Below, piece by piece: positions 55,267 through 63,160 of a stretch of 64,000 nucleotides of DNA. Numbering within the stretch: position 1 is the first letter of the stretch; each line of letters starts with the position of its first letter. Made by a program: the position numbers and the translations under genes. This stretch comes from an uncultured Chlorobiaceae bacterium (lineage in GTDB: Bacteria; Bacteroidota; Chlorobiia; Chlorobiales; Chlorobiaceae). Under the pieces are notes generated by a model. That model saw only the letters and a program-made list of their open reading frames with translations, was not told the DNA's origin and made no database searches. The stretch covers positions 1 through 64,000 of the forward strand of contig CAIQGA010000142.1 of NCBI GenBank assembly GCA_903871235.1. The letters are read 5' to 3'.

Positions 55267-57696
55267 ATGCAGGAAGAAAAAAACGAGAAGGTAATAAATC
55301 GGGAGGATTTTATTCAGGCACTTATTAATGCATTGCCTGGAGCTGTTTGTATTATTGATGGTAGTGGGCGATTTGTTGCGTGGAATGCGTGTATGCGTGA
55401 CGAGGTTATCGGTAAGTCCGACGATGAAATAGCTGGTAGTGATTCAATAGCAATCATTTATCCAAATGACCGTCCGTTGATCCGTGAAAAAATTCAAAAT
55501 GTTTTGAATGAAGGTCTTGAAGAGTTTGCTGAAGTAAGAGTACTCTCTTGTGGTGGACCGAAATTTCGATGGTTTCTTTTGAAGGCCAAAAGGCTTGTTT
55601 TCGGAGGCAACTCTTTTTTTATAGCAACGGGTACAGACATCGACGATCGTAAGCGGGCTGAATATGCTCTGGAAATCAGCGAAAAAAAAATCAGTTCTAT
55701 CATTGAGCAACTGGATGGAGAAGTTTTTATATGTGATTCGGAAGGAGTTTTTACCTATGTCTCGCCATCTTCCAAACATATCTGCGACTTTATGCCGCAT
55801 GAGATGATTGGCCATCGCTTTACAGAGTTTCTTGCTGAAAACGAGATTCCAATGGCTCTCGAAGGCTTTTCCGAAGCGATTTTGAGCACTTCGCAGAAAA
55901 GGGTTTTTGAGCACCGCATGAAAAGAAAAAACGGGTCGATTTTTTGGGGAGAGGTGCATTTACAAAAATATCAGGGCGGCACGATTGGTTTGCTTATTGA
56001 TGTTACCAGACGCAAACGTGATGAATCCCTTTCAGCATTTCGCCTGCGGATTCTGCAGATGGCAGAATCCGATTCTGTGGAGGAACTCATAAGGGCTACA
56101 CTTGATGAAGCCGAACAACTTACGGAAAGTACGCTTGGTTTCTGCCACTTTGTTGACAACGACCCTGCTTTTCCCTCCTTGCGGATCGCCTCATCGAATA
56201 TCCGAAAAAAAATGCGCAACAGGGAAGATGATATGCCGCATCCCTTACTGGCAGAGATTGGTTTCTGGAGTGGCATCATACCGCAGCAGGCGCTGATTAC
56301 CAATGAGTACAGCACAGGAGAGAATCCGGGAACCGTGCGACTGGAGGACCATCCAGAAATCAGGCGCACTCTTGTTGTTCCTCTGCTCCAGGGGGGCAAG
56401 GTTATGGCAATTTTTGGAGTAGGAAACAAACTCGAGGCTTATGATGATCATGATCTCAAATTGCTCACCAGCCTTGCTGATATTATATGGGATATTGTTT
56501 CCCGTAAACGTGTAGAACAGCGCACGAATGAAATGCAGGAAACTCTGGCTCATTCGCAAAAAATGGATCTTGTTGGTCAACTGGCCGGAGGAATTGCCCA
56601 CGACTTCAACAATATGCTTGGAGTAATTCTCGGTAATATCGAAATGGCGCTCGATCAAAAACCAGCTCCTGGAGAGTCATTGCAATACAATCTCCGGAAT
56701 ATTCTTGTGGCGGCCAACCGATCAGCAGAGCTTACCCGTCAACTCCTTGCCTTTGCCAGAAAGGATACGGTGATGCCAATAGTTGTTGAACTGAATGCTG
56801 TGGTCGAAAAAATGCTCACCGTTCTGCAGCAATTGATTGGTGAAAATATTACCATTATCTGGAAGCCCTATAATGGCCCTGCTTTACTAAAAGCCGATCC
56901 CTCACAACTTGATCAGATTCTCATCAACCTTTGCATCAATGCCCGCGATGCCATCACCGATGTCGGCAGCATCACCATTGAAATTGGCGAACACTGTAAT
57001 CACAAAATCCTTCAGACTCCCCACAATCCCTGCAAGCTTCCAGGCGATTATGTGACGCTTTCAATAACCGATAATGGCAGTGGCATTGAAAAACAGCATT
57101 TCCCTCATATTTTCGAACCCTTCTTCACTACCAAAAAAAAGGGGAAAGGTACCGGTATGGGGCTTTCGACAGTCTACGGTATTGTCAAACAGAACAAAGG
57201 TTGTATTGAGTGCAAAAGCGAAAGGGGAGTAGGTACCAGTTTCAAGATCCATCTGCCGCGATACAAGGATGAGGTACAGTCTGAGACTGTTGAGAGCGAA
57301 CAACCTTTACTCGAAGGCAATTTCGGTAAAGAGTCGATACTGATTGTCGAAGATGAGCCGGAAATTCTGACTCTCTGCAAGGATGAGCTTGAAAGCAAAG
57401 GATACGGTGTACTCATGGCGGCGTCGCCATATCAGGCAATTCAGCTTGCCGGAGAGTCCGAAGAACCAATCAAACTTCTGCTGACCGATGTTGTCATGCC
57501 AAAAATGAACGGGTGTGACCTCTTCAAAAAGCTTCAACAGCTCAATCCTTCACTTAAAGTGCTCTTTATGTCAGGATATTCAAGCGATATTGTAGCTCAC
57601 AACAATCTGCTTGAAGAAGGGGTTAATTTTATCCAGAAACCCTTCTCTCTCAAATCGCTTTCTAAAATGGTACAGAATATGCTTCGTCAATCTTGA
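55267..57696 (+). CDS. hybrid sensor histidine kinase (PAS-PAS-GAF-HisKA/HATPase-REC)
   Basis: 'GIAHDFNNMLGVILGNIEMAL', 'FEPFFTTKKKGKGTGMGLSTVYGIVKQN', REC 'LIVEDEPEIL...LLLTDVVMPKMNG'. Confidence 0.92.
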   Translation: MQEEKNEKVINREDFIQALINALPGAVCIIDGSGRFVAWNACMRDEVIGKSDDEIAGSDSIAIIYPNDRPLIREKIQNVLNEGLEEFAEVRVLSCGGPKFRWFLLKAKRLVFGGNSFFIATGTDIDDRKRAEYALEISEKKISSIIEQLDGEVFICDSEGVFTYVSPSSKHICDFMPHEMIGHRFTEFLAENEIPMALEGFSEAILSTSQKRVFEHRMKRKNGSIFWGEVHLQKYQGGTIGLLIDVTRRKRDESLSAFRLRILQMAESDSVEELIRATLDEAEQLTESTLGFCHFVDNDPAFPSLRIASSNIRKKMRNREDDMPHPLLAEIGFWSGIIPQQALITNEYSTGENPGTVRLEDHPEIRRTLVVPLLQGGKVMAIFGVGNKLEAYDDHDLKLLTSLADIIWDIVSRKRVEQRTNEMQETLAHSQKMDLVGQLAGGIAHDFNNMLGVILGNIEMALDQKPAPGESLQYNLRNILVAANRSAELTRQLLAFARKDTVMPIVVELNAVVEKMLTVLQQLIGENITIIWKPYNGPALLKADPSQLDQILINLCINARDAITDVGSITIEIGEHCNHKILQTPHNPCKLPGDYVTLSITDNGSGIEKQHFPHIFEPFFTTKKKGKGTGMGLSTVYGIVKQNKGCIECKSERGVGTSFKIHLPRYKDEVQSETVESEQPLLEGNFGKESILIVEDEPEILTLCKDELESKGYGVLMAASPYQAIQLAGESEEPIKLLLTDVVMPKMNGCDLFKKLQQLNPSLKVLFMSGYSSDIVAHNNLLEEGVNFIQKPFSLKSLSKMVQNMLRQS

Positions 57697-57700
57697 ACCG

Positions 57701-59866
57701 CTATTTTTTTTGCCGTTGAAGCGCCTTTTTGGAGATGGATTGTTCAATATTCGAGGCGAGTGAGAGGCTGCGCATGAGGTCGAGCAGATTTTGTTCGACC
57801 TTGAGGTTCAGTTCCACAGGCCGTCCGCCCTGAAATTCGGGGTTGTTCCCCTTGAGCTGTATTGTGATGGTTGATTTGCCATCCCGGGCCATGGTGATTG
57901 TGGAGAGCAACTCTGCGTAGAGAAAGTTCGAGAGCGCCTCGTAGGTGACTCGCAGTCCCTGATTTGCTGCGGCCCGCTCTTCAGGGGTTGTGGCATAGAT
58001 AATTTGTCCCGACTGCTCGGCATTCACTCCTCCCTTCATGATTTCAAACAGCTCGCCATTCACTTTTATCGGAATGGTACCCATCACCTTTCCGGTTGCA
58101 TAGAGCTTGCTTGTACCCTGCAGCTCAAGCAGCTTCTGGATTGGGATGTTGTTGAGCTGCAACACGGTTTCGCCACTCTTTTTGGCCATATCATAGTCGA
58201 TATGCCCGACAGCAATTCTGCCGCCAAATACTCCTGCACTGAAATTTGAAAGGGAGGCCATAGCAAGGTTCTTGCGATTATGCAGCAGCATGAGCTTGCC
58301 CTTGGGCGAGAGGAGGAGCAGCTCACCCCCACCGGTTCGGCGCAGCACGTTTTTCAGGCTGAAGTCGATGGTGGTCGCACCGCCTAATGAACGGTTGATG
58401 AGCAGCTCTGGCTCGCTGAAGGTATAATCAGCATCGGCACTCTCTCGGCCGAAAGCAGGCTCTTCAGCACTTTTTTGTGTTGCGGGAGGAGCGAAGGTTA
58501 TTCGGCCTCCGCCGGAAGATTGCAGATGCGCATTGCGGATGGAGAATTCTCCTTTTGAGAAAATGAGCGGGAGAGTCCCGTTTACTTGCCCCCTGAGGGA
58601 GCCCCTGAAATCGCCGCGCAGGCGAATCCGCTCAAGTGCATTAACCTTGTCGAACTTCAGGGTCAGCCCTATGGCGTTTGCTGAAGTCTCAAAGCTGACA
58701 GGTGCTGAGGTGACTCTTCCGCCAAAAAGCGTTGCCGATATGCCGCTCATCGAAAGCCCGGAAAATTTTTCGTTCCGGCTGTTGAGCACTATTTTTGCAT
58801 CAAGATTTTTCACCACTTCACCACCACTCATATCGAAGGAGAGGTACGGCCTCCTCTCGCGGGTGTAAAAAAGAAGGCTTGTGCCCTTTCCGGCAACGAC
58901 CCTTGCATTACGCACAATCAGTATTGAATCCCGGAAGTCAACAGGAATAACCCCGCTGACCCGACCGGCTGCAAAGGGTGTGTTGAGGTCGCCGCCCCCA
59001 AAACCCGGCAGTTTCGCAAGCGGGATATCCTCCATGCTGAGGGCGAATCGGGAACTCTTCTCTTTCAGGTCAAAGGCAATCTGTTCTGTTGTGGCTTTCC
59101 ATCCAAAGAGATCCACAGAGCAGTCGGTGAGCATCAGAGTGCAGGGGTTCAGGGGATCACGCACAGAGCCAAAGAGCGCCTTAAAGTTACTGACAGGCAT
59201 CTCATTCCCGTCACTGAAAAGCTTTGCAATATGCACGGAATCCCTGGGCTGCTGCCACTTTTCTGCGGCGCTGAGCCTCACCTTGAAGCTCACCCCCTCA
59301 AGCCTAAGCTTGCCACTTGTAACTGTTGCCTGGTCGATGAAGTACCCTGCAGAGAGCGGTTTCACAGAGTATGCAAGGCCGTTCAGTGGGGTAATGGTTA
59401 CGTTGACAGTTATCGCTGGTTTGCGGTCACCAACAACAACTGCCCCACTTTTTGGCTTCAGAGTGAGTGAATCAGCCTTGAGGGTGATGGTTGCATTGAA
59501 CGCCTGCGGCAAAAGGGCACCTGAAGCAGGAGTCTTTGGGTTCTCGACATGCCAGGAAAGTACCCCGTCGGTGAGCAAAAAGGTGTAAGCGGCAGCCTCA
59601 CTGCAACCGTCGGGCGGTGTAGTAAAGAGCAGCCGCATCGAGCGAAATTTCACCCCGGAAAAATCCGGCAAACCCGCGCCGGAAACTTCAACACGAAAGG
59701 GTCTCCCTGCAAGGGCCCTATCAATCAGTGACTGTGCATACCAAGGAAAAAAAAACCACGCTGCTGCCGGAAAAAGGGCCAGCAGCAAAAGCATGGCAAA
59801 CAGGATGCGCCTCAGCCATTGCAAAGAGCCTCTCTTTTTTTTGCCTACTGCGTCTTCTTTGCCCAT
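57701..59866 (-). CDS. YdbH-like (DctA-YdbH domain) AsmA-related envelope protein
   Basis: N-terminal TM, repetitive beta-rich body, C-terminal 'GKSTITIQLKGNNPEFQGGRPVELNLKVEQNLLDLMRSL'; followed by YdbL-like and YnbE-like genes. Confidence 0.8.
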   Translation of the reverse strand: MGKEDAVGKKKRGSLQWLRRILFAMLLLLALFPAAAWFFFPWYAQSLIDRALAGRPFRVEVSGAGLPDFSGVKFRSMRLLFTTPPDGCSEAAAYTFLLTDGVLSWHVENPKTPASGALLPQAFNATITLKADSLTLKPKSGAVVVGDRKPAITVNVTITPLNGLAYSVKPLSAGYFIDQATVTSGKLRLEGVSFKVRLSAAEKWQQPRDSVHIAKLFSDGNEMPVSNFKALFGSVRDPLNPCTLMLTDCSVDLFGWKATTEQIAFDLKEKSSRFALSMEDIPLAKLPGFGGGDLNTPFAAGRVSGVIPVDFRDSILIVRNARVVAGKGTSLLFYTRERRPYLSFDMSGGEVVKNLDAKIVLNSRNEKFSGLSMSGISATLFGGRVTSAPVSFETSANAIGLTLKFDKVNALERIRLRGDFRGSLRGQVNGTLPLIFSKGEFSIRNAHLQSSGGGRITFAPPATQKSAEEPAFGRESADADYTFSEPELLINRSLGGATTIDFSLKNVLRRTGGGELLLLSPKGKLMLLHNRKNLAMASLSNFSAGVFGGRIAVGHIDYDMAKKSGETVLQLNNIPIQKLLELQGTSKLYATGKVMGTIPIKVNGELFEIMKGGVNAEQSGQIIYATTPEERAAANQGLRVTYEALSNFLYAELLSTITMARDGKSTITIQLKGNNPEFQGGRPVELNLKVEQNLLDLMRSLSLASNIEQSISKKALQRQKK

Positions 59867-60192
59867 TTCCCCTCAATCTGCACCCACGTTCCTGCTGGAA
59901 GACGGGTATAGATTTTCTGAAACATCATCCCGCCAACCACCTCAATTGTCAGGTTGTTCTTTGCCGCAACGTTTGCATACTCGGCACGACGGGAAGTGTT
60001 AATGGTTTCAATCAGTGGACGGGCCTCACTGGCCGCTCCGGGAGGAATGGCAAGAAGGCCGTTGTCAACCTCTCCGGCCAGTCCGCTTGAACGAGCGGTT
60101 TGCAAGTCAAGCGCAAAGGCCGCTGCGGCCATACCCATCATTAGCATCGTGAGCAGTGCCGTTTTTGACACTATGGTTCGAATGGTTCTCAT
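59845..60192 (-). CDS. YdbL-like DUF1318 protein
   Basis: Signal peptide; 'ARSSGLAGEVDNGLLAIPPGAASEARPLIETINTSRRAEYANVAAKNNLTIEVVGGMMFQKIYTRLPAGTWVQ'. Confidence 0.85.
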   Translation of the reverse strand: MRTIRTIVSKTALLTMLMMGMAAAAFALDLQTARSSGLAGEVDNGLLAIPPGAASEARPLIETINTSRRAEYANVAAKNNLTIEVVGGMMFQKIYTRLPAGTWVQIEGKWAKKTQ

Positions 60193-60210
60193 TGTTCCGT
60201 TCCTCCCGGG

Positions 60211-60414
60211 TTAAAATAAGCCTTTTTTGGTGTCAAGCAGTGAGTCGAGCTCACGGTCGACCTTGATTCGGATTTCATGATCAATCCTGATGTTCATGTT
60301 GATGACAATGGGTTTGTCGGGGGCCTCAATCTTCACCGTCGGGCTGCAACCTGTCACAAATGCACCAACTGAGAGAGAGAGAAGCGCCAGCATACCCGTG
60401 GCTGCTTTATTCAT
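60211..60414 (-). CDS. YnbE-like small lipoprotein
   Basis: Lipobox 'VTGC'; 'SPTVKIEAPDKPIVINMNIRIDHEIRIKVDRELDSLL'. Confidence 0.85.
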   Translation of the reverse strand: MNKAATGMLALLSLSVGAFVTGCSPTVKIEAPDKPIVINMNIRIDHEIRIKVDRELDSLLDTKKGLF

Positions 60415-60616
60415 TGCTCTTTTTCCTTCTGTTACAAGGTTTGTTGCTCTTGATTGAACAGCAATATCGACATTCCACTCTTGGCCTGCAAGAGGGGAAT
60501 GGGTTGGGCGCCTCTCTTTGCTGCGAAGAACAAAAGTATCCGCACGGTTCTTTTTCTTTTTGAAAGCCGCATTATCAGGTTGATATTGTCATGAAAGGGA
60601 GGTACGCACAATCACG

Positions 60617-62383
60617 ATGAAGCCGAATATCATGGGTGGCTCAATGCTCAAAAGAACTTTTGCATTTGTTGATAGAATCACCGACAGAAACCGGGCACCC
60701 CGGTGCTGGTGGTATCCTGTGCCACCCCAGGGGAAACGGCACAGGGAGTCGGTCAGCCAACTGCACGAGAGCTACGCAAAAACGATCAACAAGACCATGT
60801 TTGCGCTGCTCGGTGTCGGGCTCTACTGCTTGCTCAAGGTTTTTGGCGAATCCGACAAGTCGCTTCTTGTTGCCAATATAACCATGCAAACCCCGGTGGT
60901 TGGCACCTCCATCTCTTTTCAAAGTTTTCTTGTTGTAGCCCCGTTTCTCCTTGTTCTCCTGACCGTCTATCTTCACATCGTTTACGGACATTGGTTACAG
61001 CTCGAAAGAGAGCGTCAGCATCTCAACGAGACGCGGGAGAATCCTGATGACCCCACCATCGAGAGCATTCCCGCTCTTTTCAGCTTTAAAGAGCGCCTGC
61101 CACGCCTCTTTACCAACCTCGTTTTTTACTGGTTTGTACCGCTGACTTTGTGGTTCATGGCCCGCAAGGCTTTTGCCCTCAGGGAGTTCATTCTTCCCTT
61201 TTCCTTTGGCGCTTCCATCGTCACACTCTCCCTGCTTTTTTTGCAGATCAATCGTTGTCCCGATTCAAAACTACAATCAGAATTCACTTCAAAACGGTGG
61301 TTCTGGAGCTTGTTTCGATGGAGAGCAATGAACCTTTTTTCAAAGCGGGGGTTCTGGAATCTCCCCAGATGGGCAGCTTTCGGAGCGCTTGCCGTGTTCA
61401 CGCTCAATTTCCCATCTCTTTCCGAATCATTCCGCCGTCCACTCGATCTTCAGCGGGAAGATCTTCACGGAGCCTGGCTGCAAGGACTCGATATGGCTGG
61501 CGCTGACATGAATAACGCCAATCTGCAGGGGGCGAACCTTGGTGGAGCAAATCTTCAGGGCGCAGACCTTCAAAATGCCAACCTTCAGGGAACTCATCTC
61601 AAGGGGGCTCATTTGCAAAAAGCACATCTCAACGGTACCAATCTTCAGGGAGCAAATCTTGGCGGAGCTGATTTTGAAGAAGCTGACCTTTTTTCTGCCA
61701 ATTTCAGGGAGGTAAAAGAGATGGAGCCGTATCGAATCAAAACAGCGGTGAATTGGAATCGTGCATTTTATGAAAGTGAGATGCTTAAGTTTCTTAAACT
61801 TTCTCCTACTCACAATGATGACCTTGCACGTATTGGCACATACTCTGGCGGAGGAAAAATTGCTTATATTTTTCAGCCGGGCGACAAGGGTTACGTTAAC
61901 GGGGAACAGCATGGCCTTATTGCCGCCGAAGCAGATATAAAAACTACATACACTGATGCATGGACTGGAAAGTCAATAACAGGTGAATACTGCTGGAGTA
62001 CCAGTCAATATGAAAATGAGAAAAAGAGCGATTATGCATTTCAGGAATTGTTAAACACCAGTACACTGATAGGTGAAGGCAAAGCCAATACCGACAATAT
62101 ATTGGCAAAATACCCTGCTGCAACGTTTCCCAACAGCGCTGCAGCAGTGGCAAGGGCATACAGGGGTGGTGGTAAGGATGACTGGTATTTGCCAAGCAAG
62201 AGCGAGTTGAACCAGCTTTATATCAACAGTAGTGCTGTTGGCGGTTTTGCTTCCGGCGTCTACTGGAGTTCTACGGATGGCAGTGCAGTCGGCGCATGGA
62301 GCCAGTTTTTCGACGATGGGAGCCAGTACTACAGCAACTACAAGAGCGTCGAGTGGCTGGTGCGGCCTGTCCGGGCTTTTTAA
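60617..62383 (+). CDS. DGR variable target protein: multi-TM, pentapeptide repeats, DUF1566/C-type-lectin-like C-terminus
   Basis: About five hydrophobic segments; 'ANLQGANLGGANLQGADLQNANLQGTHLKGAHL...'; 'GKIAYIFQPGDKGYVNGEQHGLIAA...WYLPSKSELNQLY...SGVYWSST...WLVRPVRAF*' containing VR. Confidence 0.93.
   Translation: MKPNIMGGSMLKRTFAFVDRITDRNRAPRCWWYPVPPQGKRHRESVSQLHESYAKTINKTMFALLGVGLYCLLKVFGESDKSLLVANITMQTPVVGTSISFQSFLVVAPFLLVLLTVYLHIVYGHWLQLERERQHLNETRENPDDPTIESIPALFSFKERLPRLFTNLVFYWFVPLTLWFMARKAFALREFILPFSFGASIVTLSLLFLQINRCPDSKLQSEFTSKRWFWSLFRWRAMNLFSKRGFWNLPRWAAFGALAVFTLNFPSLSESFRRPLDLQREDLHGAWLQGLDMAGADMNNANLQGANLGGANLQGADLQNANLQGTHLKGAHLQKAHLNGTNLQGANLGGADFEEADLFSANFREVKEMEPYRIKTAVNWNRAFYESEMLKFLKLSPTHNDDLARIGTYSGGGKIAYIFQPGDKGYVNGEQHGLIAAEADIKTTYTDAWTGKSITGEYCWSTSQYENEKKSDYAFQELLNTSTLIGEGKANTDNILAKYPAATFPNSAAAVARAYRGGGKDDWYLPSKSELNQLYINSSAVGGFASGVYWSSTDGSAVGAWSQFFDDGSQYYSNYKSVEWLVRPVRAF
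62230..62380 (+). repeat. DGR variable repeat (VR)
   Basis: 151-bp gapless alignment to 62962-63112 (offset 732): 18 mismatches, 16 at TR adenines. Confidence 0.96.
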
Positions 62384-62417
62384 CCATTTATCCATTTAAC
62401 AATTAACCTCTGGGGGT

Positions 62418-62439
62418 ACAGGGGGCTTTTGCCCCCTGT
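62418..62439. promoter_or_regulatory. GC-rich hairpin/cruciform downstream of VR
   Basis: ACAGGGGGC (62418-62426) TTTT GCCCCCTGT (62431-62439): perfect 9-bp stem, 4-nt loop, starting 38 nt after VR end. Confidence 0.8.
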
Positions 62440-62455
62440 TAAAAATATTTTTGGT

Positions 62456-62809
62456 ATGGCACTCTATTACGATCTACCGGTTTACCGTGATGTCTACTCC
62501 CTGATTTTGAAAATTTTTGAGTACACCAGAGATTTTCCGCGTGAATACAAGTACACTTTGGGTCAGGATCTCAAGCGCGACAGCCTGGTGCTGGTCAGGA
62601 GTATCTACAGGGCCAACAAGGCCAAAAGCAAGACAGAGTATCTTGAACTCTTTCTTGACGATTTTGAAATCCTTAAACTGGAGGTGCGATTATGTGTTGA
62701 TCTGAAAATTCTGCCCATGAAAAAACAAGCCGAAATTGCGGGGCTCATGGAAGGGATTGGTAAACAAATCACCGGATGGCGTAATGCCGGGATGGTGAAA
62801 GGTGCCTGA
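62456..62809 (+). CDS. avd: DGR accessory variability determinant (Avd-like, four-helix-bundle type)
   Basis: 'MALYYDLPVYRDVYSLILKIFEYTRDFPREYKYTLGQDLKRDSLVLVRSIYRANKAKSK...' between VR and TR; ATG at 62456 within tracked ORF 62429-62809. Confidence 0.9.
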   Translation: MALYYDLPVYRDVYSLILKIFEYTRDFPREYKYTLGQDLKRDSLVLVRSIYRANKAKSKTEYLELFLDDFEILKLEVRLCVDLKILPMKKQAEIAGLMEGIGKQITGWRNAGMVKGA

Positions 62810-62961
62810 ATTCCACCGGTCAAGGTCGGCGGAAGCGAGCAAGGCTTTGTTCAAAAGCGGTAAAGAGACTGGGCGCCAATCTGTGACCAACATTGAAGAT
62901 TGGGGCGCTGTAAAGGAAAATGCACTGAAAGCGCTTTTGGTGTATACCAACATCTTTGCGA

Positions 62962-63112
62962 TAGTGCTGTTGGCGGTTTTGCTTCCGGCGTCTACTGGAG
63001 TTCTACGGAGAACAATGCAAACAACGCATGGAGCCAGTTTTTCGACAATGGGAACCAGAACAACAACAACAACAAGAACAACGAGTGGCTGGTGCGGCCT
63101 GTCCGGGGTTTT
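62962..63112 (+). repeat. DGR template repeat (TR)
   Basis: Noncoding copy of VR between avd and RT; Asn-codon rich (AAC runs) at the sites that differ in VR. Confidence 0.96.
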
Positions 63113-63128
63113 GAACAAGCAAGTGTAT

Positions 63129-63154
63129 CGCCCGGATGAAATTCTCTCCGGGCG
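63129..63154. promoter_or_regulatory. hairpin immediately upstream of the RT start codon
   Basis: CGCCCGGA (63129-63136) / TCCGGGCG (63147-63154), 8-bp stem, 10-nt loop. Confidence 0.6.
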
Positions 63155-63160
63155 TTATAC

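Noticed and set aside
58881-59588. 235-aa plus-strand ORF
   Set aside because: Shadow ORF antisense to the YdbH-like gene.
61508-61700. Regular short repeats, possible CRISPR or tandem repeat
   Set aside because: They are in-frame 15-nt pentapeptide codon repeats (A[N/D]LQG type) inside a CDS, with no spacers.
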